Positions 1 through 7,684 are shown, numbered from the stretch's first letter. The stretch is DNA of 64,000 nt from Microbacterium marinum (GCF_014204835.1 NZ_JACHMD010000001.1:2790001-2854000); one strand, 5' to 3'. Numbers and translations are program-made. The notes: generated by a model not told the origin, from the letters alone.

Positions 1-42
1 CGCCACGCGGAGGGGATCGCGTCGCCCCCCCCACTCAATGAC

Positions 43-84
43 AGAGGCCCGGACTCACGACGTTCTGCGTGATTCCGGGCCTCT
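43..84 (-). terminator. hairpin terminator after tRNA-Tyr
   Basis: Positions 43-53 and 74-84 are perfect reverse complements, giving an 11-bp G+C-rich stem with a 20-nt loop. It starts 11 nt past the 3' end of the tRNA-Tyr gene in the direction of its transcription. No U-run follows, which is common for actinobacterial intrinsic terminators. It may also stop a gene entering from the left of the window. Confidence 0.7.
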
Positions 85-94
85 CTCGGTCGGG

Positions 95-176
95 TGGCGA
101 GTGAGGGATTCGAACCCCCGAATGCAATGCAGTCTGATTTACAGTCAGATCCCTTTGGCCGCTTGGGTAACTCGCC
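95..176 (-). tRNA. tRNA-Tyr (anticodon GTA)
   Basis: The 82-nt gene folds with a 7-bp acceptor stem (GGCGAGT at the 5' end pairing with ACTCGCC) and a T-loop GTTCGAATC. The anticodon stem TCTGA/TCAGA closes the loop CTGTAAA, so the anticodon is GTA, at 140-142 read in reverse. The length implies the long variable arm of type II tRNAs, as expected for bacterial tRNA-Tyr. The 3' CCA end is not encoded: the discriminator A is followed by CCC. It is the only tRNA gene I find in the window. Confidence 0.95.
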
Positions 177-263
177 AGGTGCGCACCCGCCCGGCTTGTG
201 CAGTCGACCGGAGGCGCGATCACCTATCTTACCCTCCGATCGGAGCCACCGAAAACCACGGCT

Positions 264-752
264 TCAGGCCGCTGTTGCCACCCGCTCGACGAACGACTCG
301 AGACGGTGCCGAGTGCCGTCGATCCGCCGGTCCACACTCGCGCGGATCTCGCTCGGCGCGAGAGGACCCGCGATGCGCACGTTCTCGTGGCAGGTCAGAT
401 CGGCGCAGACGTAGGTGCCCACGCTGTCGCCGCGATCACCGGCATCCCCCGTCTTGCGCGCTGTGAACATGGTGACCTGGTTGCCCGGCTGCATCGTGTG
501 GCAGATGTTGCACATCGACGACCGCCCCTGCGAGGAGCCGCTCGCAGCACGCAACACGATTCCGGTGGGTTCGCCGCCGAGTTCCGCCACGACGTATCCG
601 CGGCTGCGGGTGGTGGGGTCGCGCCAGGCGAGGAAGTCGAGGTGGTCCCACTCGAGGAGGGCGAAGTCGTGGGGCAGTTCCAGGCGTTCGCGCTCGTCCT
701 GCGTCGCGTTGACGAGCACGTCGCGCAGCTGGTCTTCTGTCAGCGGCCGCAT
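264..752 (-). CDS. FBP domain-containing zinc protein
   Basis: A 162-residue protein of the FBP family, named for the C-terminal treble-clef zinc finger of EF-G-binding proteins such as FusB. Two cysteine pairs fit the finger: C81-x2-C84 followed by a His, and C116-x4-C121. The N-terminal half is a helical segment and a small beta domain without a recognisable catalytic motif. By family knowledge it may bind elongation factor G or the ribosome; whether this actinobacterial member rescues EF-G is unknown. The start is fixed by a TAGACT -10 element at 759-764, six nucleotides before the ATG, so the mRNA is probably leaderless. It is a single-gene unit between the tRNA and a small membrane protein. 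Confidence 0.85.
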   Translation of the reverse strand: MRPLTEDQLRDVLVNATQDERERLELPHDFALLEWDHLDFLAWRDPTTRSRGYVVAELGGEPTGIVLRAASGSSQGRSSMCNICHTMQPGNQVTMFTARKTGDAGDRGDSVGTYVCADLTCHENVRIAGPLAPSEIRASVDRRIDGTRHRLESFVERVATAA

Positions 753-758
753 GCGGCA

Positions 759-764
759 AGTCTA
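759..764 (-). promoter_or_regulatory. -10 element (TAGACT), leaderless promoter
   Basis: TAGACT lies six nucleotides before the ATG of the FBP-family gene. That spacing puts the transcription start at or next to the start codon. The same arrangement precedes many genes of this window. Confidence 0.6.
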
Positions 765-801
765 CGAACGCGCAGCGCGTGACCGGGCCGCGACGACGTG
801 G

Positions 802-1122
802 TCAGACGCGCGCGACGCCGAAGACGAGAGACACGGTGGCGACGACGGCGATGCCGAGGACGACAGCGACGATCGGCCACACGAACCCACGACGCCGTAT
901 ACCCGCGTAGACGAGCCCGACGATTCCCGCGAGCATCCCGATGACCCCGCCCGCCACCGTCGCCGCGAGGCTGATGAGCATGATCCAGCCGTAATCGGGG
1001 TTGACGGTCACGGCGAGGATGAACGACAGCACGGGGGGAACGATCGAGATGACCTCGATCACCACGCCGCCGATCCCCCAGGCGCGCTGAGCGGTCAGAG
1101 AAACGGGCTGCGCACTGCTCAC
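802..1122 (-). CDS. small three-helix membrane protein, unknown function
   Basis: A 106-residue protein, almost entirely hydrophobic, with about three membrane helices (roughly residues 15-40, 45-72 and 80-103). A basic IRRR loop between helices two and three is probably cytoplasmic. I recognise no named family; it resembles the DUF4190-like small membrane proteins of actinobacteria only in general layout. I chose the GTG at 1122 rather than the ATG at 1134, because that ATG lies inside a TATGCT -10 hexamer seven nucleotides upstream of the GTG. It is divergent from yajQ and shares its short promoter region. Confidence 0.7.
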   Translation of the reverse strand: MSSAQPVSLTAQRAWGIGGVVIEVISIVPPVLSFILAVTVNPDYGWIMLISLAATVAGGVIGMLAGIVGLVYAGIRRRGFVWPIVAVVLGIAVVATVSLVFGVARV

Positions 1123-1159
1123 ACGCGCCAGCATAGGGCCGACCCGGATGCCACCTCGT

Positions 1160-1165
1160 TAGACT
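1160..1165 (+). promoter_or_regulatory. -10 element (TAGACT) of yajQ
   Basis: TAGACT precedes the yajQ ATG by exactly six nucleotides, the leaderless spacing repeated through the window. No Shine-Dalgarno sequence fits between them. Confidence 0.6.
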
Positions 1166-1171
1166 CGGCGC

Positions 1172-1660
1172 ATGGCCGACAGCTCATTCGACATCGTTTC
1201 CAAGATCGATCGCCAGGAGGCCGACAACGCCCTCAACCAGGCTCGCAAAGAGGTCGAGCAGCGCTACGACTTCAAAGGCACCGGAGCCTCGATCGAGTGG
1301 AGCGGCGAGTCGGTGCTCATCAAGGCGAACAGCGAGGAGCGCGCCAAAGCGGTCCTCGACGTGTTCCAGTCCAAGGTGATCAAGCGCGGTATCTCTCTGA
1401 AGAGCCTCGACTCGGGTGAGCCGGTGGCATCGGGCAAGGAGTACCGCCTCGTCACCACCCTCAAGGAGGGCATCTCCTCGGAGGACGCGAAGAAGGTGAG
1501 CAAGCTCATCCGCGACGAGGGTCCCAAGTCCGTCAAGTCGCAGATCCAGGGCGACGAGCTGCGCGTGCAGTCGAAGTCCCGCGACGACCTCCAGGAAGTG
1601 CAGCGCCTCCTCAAGGCCGCCGACCTCGACGTCGACCTGCAGTTCGTCAACTACCGCTGA
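1172..1660 (+). CDS. yajQ: YajQ family nucleotide-binding protein
   Basis: A 162-residue protein matching the YajQ/DUF520 family along its whole length, starting with the typical [10 protein letters not shown] segment and a YDFKGT motif near residue 33. YajQ proteins fold as two ferredoxin-like domains. In Xanthomonas a family member binds cyclic di-GMP and acts as a transcriptional co-regulator; in other bacteria nucleotide or tRNA binding has been reported. The cellular role in actinobacteria is not settled. The gene stands alone, with a leaderless promoter directly in front of its ATG. Confidence 0.95.
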   Translation: MADSSFDIVSKIDRQEADNALNQARKEVEQRYDFKGTGASIEWSGESVLIKANSEERAKAVLDVFQSKVIKRGISLKSLDSGEPVASGKEYRLVTTLKEGISSEDAKKVSKLIRDEGPKSVKSQIQGDELRVQSKSRDDLQEVQRLLKAADLDVDLQFVNYR

Positions 1661-1723
1661 GGCATCGGGGCGCCCTCGTCAAGGGCCGAGTTCGTGTCGG
1701 GCCTCGCGGGTACCGTGACTGGC

Positions 1724-1819
1724 GTGCACCGCTCGACCCGGGGCGGGCACGCGACGAACAGGATCCTCATGCCCCACCGAGCCCGATCAGAAAGTCGACG
1801 ATCGGCCACTCGTGCCTGA
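1724..1819 (+). CDS. possible 31-residue leader peptide
   Basis: A GTG at 1724 follows a TACCGT -10-like hexamer (1711-1716) by seven nucleotides, close to the leaderless spacing of its neighbours. The frame is open for 31 codons and its TGA at 1817-1819 overlaps the GTG start (1812) of the next gene by eight bases. The product is very basic, with nine arginines, and matches nothing I know. Read as a leader peptide it would couple translation of the BLUF pair. It could equally be untranslated 5' leader. I hold this call weakly. Confidence 0.25.
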   Translation: MHRSTRGGHATNRILMPHRARSESRRSATRA

Positions 1820-2063
1820 CCGGAAGGCCGACGCCGGAACCGTGTGGTCGCGAGTGGAAGACGGCTTCCATGTCGCCAGCCGCGACGGGAACTTCCTCGG
1901 ATACATCGACCGTCAGCGCGACGGGCGCTTCCTCGCGTTCAACATGCGCTCCGAGGCCATCGGGCAGTTCGCCGACCTCGTGGCCGCGATGCGCGCCGTG
2001 GCGGCTGCTCCCGCACTCTCGCAGGCCGCGGCGGGCATCTTCACGATCCGGGAGACGCGATGA
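1812..2063 (+). CDS. 83-residue protein overlapping the BLUF gene
   Basis: A small soluble protein that I do not recognise. The first half looks like beta strands (VWSRVEDGFHVASRDGNFLG), the second an amphipathic helix rich in alanine (residues about 50-75). Its stop codon overlaps the ATG of the BLUF gene in an ATGA junction, so the two are translationally coupled and probably made in fixed ratio. Short BLUF proteins have no output domain and signal through a partner protein, so this product is a candidate partner; that role is inference. The GTG start is the only start codon in this frame before the conserved-looking part. Confidence 0.65.
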   Translation: MPDRKADAGTVWSRVEDGFHVASRDGNFLGYIDRQRDGRFLAFNMRSEAIGQFADLVAAMRAVAAAPALSQAAAGIFTIRETR

Positions 2064-2506
2064 CCGACCACGACGAGGCATTGCTGTCTGTCGTCTATTC
2101 CAGCCATGCGCGGGATCGGTTCGACGAGGGGCGGCTGCGCGAACTGCTGGCGCAGAGCCGAGCGGCGAACGAGCACCGCGGAGTGACCGGCATGCTCCTG
2201 TACCGAGGCGGACGCTTCGTCCAGATCCTCGAAGGCCCCGAGCAGGCGGTGCGCGATCTCCTCGAGACGATCGAGGCGGATGACCGCCACACCGGCATCC
2301 GTGTCCTGATCGACGAGTTCGTCGAGCATCGCAACTTCGCCGACTGGACGATGGGCTACGAGCAGATCACCGAACCGCACGAGCAGGCGCCCGACGGCTT
2401 CCGCGACACGTTCGACGACCTCGAGCGCGGTGACGCGTCGGTCACGCTCCGCGCCGCACGCGAGTTGAGCCTGTGGTTCCGCGTCCGCGCGAGGCACCGC
2501 AGCTGA
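2060..2506 (+). CDS. BLUF domain blue-light photoreceptor
   Basis: A 148-residue single-domain BLUF (blue light using FAD) protein. All diagnostic residues are present with spacing identical to AppA: Tyr13, Asn37, Gln55 in FVQILEGP, Trp96 and Met98 correspond to AppA Y21, N45, Q63, W104 and M106, each offset by eight. It should therefore bind FAD and perform the Tyr-Gln hydrogen-bond switch. After the roughly 95-residue domain comes a C-terminal cap of about 50 residues, as in PixD/Slr1694-type short BLUF proteins; no enzymatic output domain follows. The ATG at 2060 overlaps the stop of the upstream small gene. A strong terminator follows 14 nt after the stop. Confidence 0.92.
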   Translation: MTDHDEALLSVVYSSHARDRFDEGRLRELLAQSRAANEHRGVTGMLLYRGGRFVQILEGPEQAVRDLLETIEADDRHTGIRVLIDEFVEHRNFADWTMGYEQITEPHEQAPDGFRDTFDDLERGDASVTLRAARELSLWFRVRARHRS

Positions 2507-2520
2507 CGCCCCAACGAACG

Positions 2521-2556
2521 ACGACGCCCCCGGACCGGATCGGCCGGGGGCGTCGT
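2521..2556. terminator. bidirectional terminator between BLUF and Gfo/Idh genes
   Basis: Positions 2521-2533 and 2544-2556 form a perfect 13-bp stem with a 10-nt loop. It sits between two convergent genes, 14 nt after the BLUF stop and 13 nt before the stop of the oxidoreductase gene on the other strand, so it can end both transcripts. Confidence 0.85.
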
Positions 2557-2569
2557 CGTCGCGAGAAGA

Positions 2570-3700
2570 TCAGACCAGCGTCTGAGCGAACGGGTCGAAG
2601 TCGACCGGAACCGCAGGCACGGGCGCGACCGTGCTGTCGATCTCGAGGTAGGCGCCGGTCTCCGCCGAGGCCTGCGCCGACAGCAGCACATCGAGTACGT
2701 GGAAGCCGAGGTCGCCGGTGGCGACGTGCGGCCGGTCCTCCGCGATGGCGCGGACCATGTCGAGCACGCCGAGGCCGCGGCCGACGACCGTGCCCTGCTG
2801 CTCGACCTCGATCCACTCCTGGTCGGTCTTCATCCCGTCGCGGAAGACACCGAGGGGCTTCACATACGCCGTGCGGCCGTCGAAGCGGTTCGGGTCGGGC
2901 AGCACCATGGAGCCCTCGGTGCCGTGGATCTCCACGACCCCGTGCCGCTCGAGCGCCGAGTCGAAGCTCAGCAGGTGCGTTCCGTGCTGACCACCCTCGA
3001 AGGTCGAGACGACCTGGACCGAGGAGGGAACCTCGACCGGGAAGGTCTCGCCCGCGCGGGGACCGGTGTGGATCTGACGCTCCGTGCGGAACCTCGAGCC
3101 GCGTGCCGCGACACCGGCGATCGGGCCCAGCAGGCTCACGAGCGCGGAGAAGTAGTACGGGCCCATGTCGAGCAGGGGGCCGGCACCGTTCGCGAACAGG
3201 AAGGCGGGTTCGGGATGCCACAGGTCGGGGCCCTGCGTCTGGAACGCGGTCTGCACGAACAGCGGCGTCCCGATGACGCCTTCCGAGATGGCGCGCTTGG
3301 CGGTCTGGAAGCCGGGGCCGAGGATCGTGTCGGGAGCCGAACCGACGCGCACGCCCTTCGCCGCAGCGTCGCTGAGCAGTCGGCGCGCACCCTCGCGGTC
3401 GAGGCCGAGGGGCTTCTCGGTCCAGACGTGCTTGCCTGCAGCGATCGCGGCCGAGGAGACCTCGATGTGCACCTGCGGGATGGTCAGGTTGACGACGAGC
3501 TCGACCTCGGGGTTGGCGAGGACCTCCTCCAGGGTGCCCCACGCGGGCACGCCGTGCTCCTGCGCCTTGGCCTGGGCGCGCTCGGGGATGATGTCGCCGA
3601 TCGCGACGACCTTCACGTCGGGGAACGAGGTGAGGTTCTCGAGGTAGGTCTGGCTGATGACACCGGCGCCGACGACGCCGATTCCGACGGGGCCGGTCAT
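2570..3700 (-). CDS. Gfo/Idh/MocA family NAD(P)-dependent oxidoreductase
   Basis: A 376-residue dehydrogenase. The N-terminal Rossmann fold shows the dinucleotide-binding GxGxxS segment at residues 11-16 (GAGVIS), and the family motif EKP occurs at 95-97, whose lysine acts in catalysis. The C-terminal Gfo/Idh domain follows. These enzymes oxidise or reduce sugars, inositols and their derivatives; the exact substrate cannot be read from the sequence. Its ATG overlaps the stop of the upstream sugar isomerase gene by four bases, so both belong to one operon and presumably one catabolic pathway, inositol-like or sugar-acid breakdown being typical. Confidence 0.92.
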   Translation of the reverse strand: MTGPVGIGVVGAGVISQTYLENLTSFPDVKVVAIGDIIPERAQAKAQEHGVPAWGTLEEVLANPEVELVVNLTIPQVHIEVSSAAIAAGKHVWTEKPLGLDREGARRLLSDAAAKGVRVGSAPDTILGPGFQTAKRAISEGVIGTPLFVQTAFQTQGPDLWHPEPAFLFANGAGPLLDMGPYYFSALVSLLGPIAGVAARGSRFRTERQIHTGPRAGETFPVEVPSSVQVVSTFEGGQHGTHLLSFDSALERHGVVEIHGTEGSMVLPDPNRFDGRTAYVKPLGVFRDGMKTDQEWIEVEQQGTVVGRGLGVLDMVRAIAEDRPHVATGDLGFHVLDVLLSAQASAETGAYLEIDSTVAPVPAVPVDFDPFAQTLV

Positions 3701-4521
3701 GCGATGAACCCGCCGTCGCGCAGGAAGGCGTACGAGGCGGCGATGTCTTCGAACACGTCGCCGGGCGCCTTGTCGTACTCGATGACGGCGAAACGGATCT
3801 CGCCGTTGGCCTTCAGCGACTCGGCGAGGGGCACGTCGCCCGTGCCGGCGCGGCGCTGGTCGAGGGTGTCGGAGCCGAAGCTCCCGGCGCCGGGGGCCCA
3901 CGGGTTGGACGTGGGGACGACGCCGTCCTTGACGTGCACGGCGACCAGGCGCGAGCCGAGGCTCTTCACCAGGGCGGGGACGTCCTGCCCGCCGGTGAGC
4001 GCCCAGAACAGGTCGAGCTCGATCTCGACGCGGTCGTCGGTGAGTTCGATGAATCGCGCGTAGGCGCTCTGTCCGTCGAAGTCGGCGACGAACTCCTGCG
4101 CGTGGTTGTGGTACCCGACGGCCAGGCCGAACTCGGCTGCCTTGTCGGCGGCGCGGTTGAGGCGCTCGGCGATGTCGGCGACGCCGTCTTCGGTGAGCCA
4201 GCGCTCCGGCGCGACGAACGGGTCGATGACCGTCTTGATGCCGATCGTGGCTGCCGCCTCGAAGACGACCTCGGGGGCGGGCGTCGGGATCGCGCCGTCC
4301 GGCGTCCACAGCTCGTCGGAGAGGAGCGGGGCGTGCCCGGTGGGCGAGACGAGGCCGCTGGCATCGAGCGCCGCGCGGATCTCGGCGGGACGGCTCACGA
4401 AATCGAACGCTTCGACGTTGCGAAGGCCGATCGCAGCCAGCTTGTCGAGCGAACCGGACATGTCGGCGCTGAACTCCTTCGCAAGGGAGTACAGCTGGAC
4501 CGAAGCGAGTGGCAGAGCCAT
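3697..4521 (-). CDS. sugar phosphate isomerase/epimerase family protein
   Basis: A 274-residue TIM-barrel protein of the xylose isomerase-like / AP endonuclease 2 superfamily. Typical segments are ASVQLYSLAKEF at the start and metal-site strands such as VAVHVKDG and IEYDKA further on. Family members isomerise or epimerise sugars, inosose or hydroxypyruvate with a divalent metal. Pairing with a Gfo/Idh dehydrogenase is a standard arrangement in cyclitol and sugar catabolic operons. The start has a GGAAG ribosome site. The gene is divergent from a TetR regulator, and the intergenic palindrome at 4584-4605 probably controls both. Confidence 0.88.
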   Translation of the reverse strand: MALPLASVQLYSLAKEFSADMSGSLDKLAAIGLRNVEAFDFVSRPAEIRAALDASGLVSPTGHAPLLSDELWTPDGAIPTPAPEVVFEAAATIGIKTVIDPFVAPERWLTEDGVADIAERLNRAADKAAEFGLAVGYHNHAQEFVADFDGQSAYARFIELTDDRVEIELDLFWALTGGQDVPALVKSLGSRLVAVHVKDGVVPTSNPWAPGAGSFGSDTLDQRRAGTGDVPLAESLKANGEIRFAVIEYDKAPGDVFEDIAASYAFLRDGGFIA

Positions 4522-4583
4522 GGGTCTTCCTTCGTACGTCGTTGTCGGATGCCGCAGCGCGGCGTGGCCCTGACGATACCACC

Positions 4584-4605
4584 AAAACCTCCACGTGGAG
4601 GTTTT
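4584..4605. promoter_or_regulatory. 22-bp perfect palindrome, likely TetR operator
   Basis: All 22 bases form a perfect inverted repeat with core CCTCCACGTGGAGG flanked by A4 and T4. It lies between the divergent isomerase and TetR genes, five bases upstream of the TetR -10 hexamer TACGCT (4611-4616). A dimeric regulator bound here would block the TetR promoter and lie near the -35 region of the catabolic operon. Confidence 0.8.
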
Positions 4606-4622
4606 TGTCGTACGCTGATCGC

Positions 4623-5222
4623 ATGGCAGACGCAGACGACGCGGTCATCGGCCGCCGCGGATCGCAGCCCAAGGGCGTCGCGCGCCGCCAGGAGATCCTG
4701 GACCGCGCGATCGAGGTGTTCCGCGCGCGTGGGGCGGACGGCACGTCGCTGCGCAAGATCGCCGAGGAGATCGGCGTCTCGCACGCGGCGTTGCTCCACT
4801 ACTTCGACTCGCGGGAACAGCTGCTGGTGGCCGTCTACGCGCACGCCGAGGCGCGACGCGACAAGCCCGCCGCCCTCGTTCCGGGCATCGACACGATGAT
4901 CGATGCCGCAACCCGCAACGTCGAGGTGCCGGGGCTGGTCACGCTGTACTCGACGCTCCTCGCCGCGTCGCTGGAGAGCCGCAGCGAAGTCGGCCGGGAG
5001 TTCTTCGCCACCCGCTTCGAGCGCCTGCGCGCCGAACTGACCGCGAGCCTGCGGGCCCAGCAGGCCGAGGGCACGGTGCGTGACGACGTGCCGGCCGAGC
5101 ATCTCGCGGCCCTCATCATCGCCGCGTCGGACGGTCTTCAGATCCAGTGGCTCCTCGAACCCTCCGTCGGGCTCGAATCTACTCTGCGGACGCTCGGCGC
5201 CCTGCTGCGGCCACCGGCATGA
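4623..5222 (+). CDS. TetR/AcrR family transcriptional regulator
   Basis: A 199-residue repressor. An N-terminal helix-turn-helix occupies about residues 18-70 (RKIAEEIGVSHAALLHYFDS), followed by an alpha-helical ligand domain with the TetR_C-like architecture. It is divergent from the sugar isomerase/dehydrogenase operon and a perfect palindrome lies between them, so autoregulation and control of that operon are the simplest reading. The ligand is unknown. A TACGCT -10 element six nucleotides before the ATG suggests a leaderless transcript. Use of a TetR protein rather than LacI, GntR or ROK for a sugar operon is slightly unusual. Confidence 0.92.
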   Translation: MADADDAVIGRRGSQPKGVARRQEILDRAIEVFRARGADGTSLRKIAEEIGVSHAALLHYFDSREQLLVAVYAHAEARRDKPAALVPGIDTMIDAATRNVEVPGLVTLYSTLLAASLESRSEVGREFFATRFERLRAELTASLRAQQAEGTVRDDVPAEHLAALIIAASDGLQIQWLLEPSVGLESTLRTLGALLRPPA

Positions 5223-5233
5223 GCGGCATCCGC

Positions 5234-5425
5234 TCAGTGGTGCATGCGCCGCACCGACACCCGCGCCGCGGCATACGAGCCGGACAGCACGCGGTCGGAC
5301 ATCTGGCGCGCGTACGCCTCGCTGAGGTAACCGGCACTGCCGTCCGACGCGATGACCTGATCCTTGTCGCGCAGCACCCAGCCCCACCGGCCGTCGCCGC
5401 GCTCGTACACAATGCGCTCCACCAT
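5234..5425 (-). CDS. 63-residue YegP/DUF1508-like small protein
   Basis: A short soluble protein whose pattern of WGWVLRDKDQVIASD and a following GYLSEAYA segment resembles one repeat of the DUF1508/YegP fold, in which a WxFxLxDxxG strand pair packs on a helix. Similarity is by eye only. The first codon is ATG, preceded by a GAGGGG ribosome site and, about 30 nt further upstream, a TAGCAT -10-like hexamer. It stands alone between convergent tetR and divergent MFS genes. Function unknown. Confidence 0.65.
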   Translation of the reverse strand: MVERIVYERGDGRWGWVLRDKDQVIASDGSAGYLSEAYARQMSDRVLSGSYAAARVSVRRMHH

Positions 5426-5505
5426 GAGTGCACCCCTCGTCCCCGTGTGCGGCCCATGCTAGCGGCGGCGGCGTTCGCGGCGCACGCACCGCGGGGCGAT
5501 CGCCC

Positions 5506-6717
5506 GTGACCGGCTCCGCCCCGCGGCTCACACGCGGACTCGTCGTCGTCCTGGGCTTCCTTTCGGCCGTCGGCCCGTTCGCGATCGACATGTACCTCGC
5601 GTCGCTGCCGCAGATCGCCCGCGAGCTCGACGCCGCGCCCGCGACGGTGCAGCTGACGCTGACGGCGTTCCTCTTGGGCCTCGGTGTCGGCCAGCTGCTG
5701 CTCGGACCGCTCTCGGACATGTGGGGACGTCGACGGGTGCTCCTGCTCGCGACGAGCGCTTTCACCCTCACGAGCATCGCCCTCATCGCGGCGCCGACCA
5801 TCGAGGTGTTCATCGCCCTGCGGCTCGTGCAGGGACTGGCGGGAGCGGCCGGCGTCGTGATCGCCCGCGCCATCGCCGTCGACCTCAGCACGGGCCGCAC
5901 CGCGGTCCGGGCCCTCAGTCTGATCGCGACGGTCGGCGGCCTCGGCCCCCTCGTCGCTCCCCCGATCGGTGGACTGGTCGCCTCGTTCTCGGGGTGGCGC
6001 GGGGTGCTCACGGCCCTCGCGGTCATCGCCGTCCTGATGCTCGTGCTCGCCTGGCTCGTCGTGCCGGAGTCACTGCCTCGCGAGCTCCGCCACACCGGCG
6101 GGCTGCGCGCCATGCGATCGTCGTTCGCCCACTTCGTGCGGGACCCGATCTACCTCGGCTACACCGGTGCGTACGTCGCCGGGTTCGCGGGCCTGTTCGC
6201 CTACGTCGCGGCATCTCCCTTCGTCGCCCAGGTGATCCTCGGGATGCCGCCCTTCCTCTACGGCCTCGGCTTCGCCGGGGGCGGGGTCGCGCTGCTCGTC
6301 GCGAATCTGATCAACGCGACCTACGCACCGCGCATCGGACCGGAACGGATGCTGGTGGTCGGCGCCGCGCTCGGCGTCGCGTCCGCGACGGTCATGACGG
6401 TCTCGGCGGCCACCGGCATCCTGTCGATCACGCTCTTCCTCGGCTGCGCCTTCGCCACCATGGGGGCGGCGGGTCTCACGTTCGGCAATGCGAACGCGCT
6501 CGGCCTCGCCCGGGCGACGCCCCGCAACCGCGGCGCGGGCGCGGCCCTCATGGGCGCGTGCCAGTTCGCGACCGGCGCGCTCATCACCCCCGTGGTGGGC
6601 CTGTGGGGCGAGGAGACCGCGGTGCCGATGGCGTGCGTCATGCTCGTCGGCGCGCTGCTCAGCCTGACGCTCGGGATCGCCTCGAACCGCGCGAGCGCCC
6701 GATCGCACCCGTCGTGA
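5506..6717 (+). CDS. Bcr/CflA family MFS drug exporter
   Basis: A 403-residue major facilitator with about 12 membrane helices. The first helix reads GFLSAVGPFAIDMYLASLPQ, typical of the Bcr/CflA (DHA1) group, and the loop 2-3 motif A is present as GPLSDMWGRRR. These are proton-coupled exporters for bicyclomycin, chloramphenicol, sulfonamides or related drugs; the substrate is not predictable. I chose the GTG at 5506: it puts a short tail before helix one and has GGGG upstream, while the in-frame ATG at 5428 would add 26 non-conserved residues. The last 59 nt overlap the end of the convergent hydrolase gene. Confidence 0.88.
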   Translation: MTGSAPRLTRGLVVVLGFLSAVGPFAIDMYLASLPQIARELDAAPATVQLTLTAFLLGLGVGQLLLGPLSDMWGRRRVLLLATSAFTLTSIALIAAPTIEVFIALRLVQGLAGAAGVVIARAIAVDLSTGRTAVRALSLIATVGGLGPLVAPPIGGLVASFSGWRGVLTALAVIAVLMLVLAWLVVPESLPRELRHTGGLRAMRSSFAHFVRDPIYLGYTGAYVAGFAGLFAYVAASPFVAQVILGMPPFLYGLGFAGGGVALLVANLINATYAPRIGPERMLVVGAALGVASATVMTVSAATGILSITLFLGCAFATMGAAGLTFGNANALGLARATPRNRGAGAALMGACQFATGALITPVVGLWGEETAVPMACVMLVGALLSLTLGIASNRASARSHPS

Positions 6718-7684
6718 GCCACCGCTCGAGCGCACGGTAGGCCTGCTCGCGAGGACCCGGACGCGACAGGAAGAGGTCGTGGATGCCGCCCTCGATCCGC
6801 GCGAGCGTGATGTCGCGCCCGATCCGGGTGGCGGCGCGGGCGATGTCGTCGACGACGAGCACCGAGTCGCTGCCGGTCATCTCGGCATTCCACGCGAACG
6901 GATTCGTCGATGCGGTCGACAGCATCACGAGGGTCGGAACGCCCACGTCGATGCCCGCTGCCACCCGACGGTGCCCCTCGACGATCGCGGCGAGCCAGCC
7001 CGGGTGCGTCGGGAATCCGCGCTCGGGCCGCCACTCGCGCCGGTAGCCGCGGACGGGCAGCGCGCCGACCTCCGTCTGCGCGCGGGTGTAGAAGCCGAGG
7101 TCGACGACGGGGTGCGCACCCAACGGATCGACGCGCGCCCGCATCTGCACGAGGGGCGACAGCGCCTGGCGACCGAGGGTGCCGATCTGCAGCTCGAGCC
7201 ACGGGCTGTTGAGGACGAGCCCCGCGAGGCGCCCGTGGTGCCGCGATGCCCAGAGCGTGGCGGTGAGGCCGCCCGTCGAGTGCCCCATCATCACGAGCCG
7301 ACGCCGCGACGGCGCACCGTCGAGGCCGTGGCCCATCGCGTCGAGGGCCGTGGCGATGTCGGCGTCGTACACCTCGAGCGACGTCACGAAACCGGGCGTC
7401 TGCCCGGGGCGCAGGCTGCGGCCGTACTTGCGCAGATCGAGCGCGTGGAAGCGCGCTCCGTGCGACGTCCAGAAGCGGCCGAGCTCGACCTGGAAGAAGT
7501 AGTCGGACCAGCCGTGCAGATAGAGGACGTCGACGTCGCGCAGCGGCCCCGTGAGCCGCGCGATCATCGGCGGCTCGAGGCGGACGAGCGTCGCGACGAT
7601 CTCGCCCTCCTGGTCGGTGCCGAGGGGCAGCGTCAGGGACTGGAACGGACGCCCGAGGACGTCCGTCTCCCACTCGCCGCTCAT
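6659..7684 (-). CDS. alpha/beta hydrolase (serine aminopeptidase-like S33)
   Basis: A 341-residue alpha/beta hydrolase. The nucleophile elbow GHSTGG places the catalytic serine at residue 136, and LHGW near residue 56 supplies the oxyanion-hole HG. A late GGIHDLF segment probably holds the catalytic histidine. The layout fits the Hydrolase_4 (monoacylglycerol lipase / lysophospholipase) group. The ATG at 7684 lies seven bases after the ferredoxin reductase stop, so it is the last gene of the minus-strand run menG - polyprenyl synthase - fprA. Its C-terminal codons overlap the convergent MFS gene. It is too long, and has the wrong surroundings in sequence, to be called MenH. Confidence 0.85.
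   Translation of the reverse strand: MSGEWETDVLGRPFQSLTLPLGTDQEGEIVATLVRLEPPMIARLTGPLRDVDVLYLHGWSDYFFQVELGRFWTSHGARFHALDLRKYGRSLRPGQTPGFVTSLEVYDADIATALDAMGHGLDGAPSRRRLVMMGHSTGGLTATLWASRHHGRLAGLVLNSPWLELQIGTLGRQALSPLVQMRARVDPLGAHPVVDLGFYTRAQTEVGALPVRGYRREWRPERGFPTHPGWLAAIVEGHRRVAAGIDVGVPTLVMLSTASTNPFAWNAEMTGSDSVLVVDDIARAATRIGRDITLARIEGGIHDLFLSRPGPREQAYRALERWLTTGAIGRSRGSRRSRASG

Noticed and set aside
1..42. Coding region at the left window edge
   Set aside because: Too short, with a C-run and no supported frame.
6659..7684. menH
   Set aside because: Serine hydrolase motifs fit, but the protein is about 90 residues longer than MenH and lacks the conserved MenH surroundings; it resembles Hydrolase_4 lipases.
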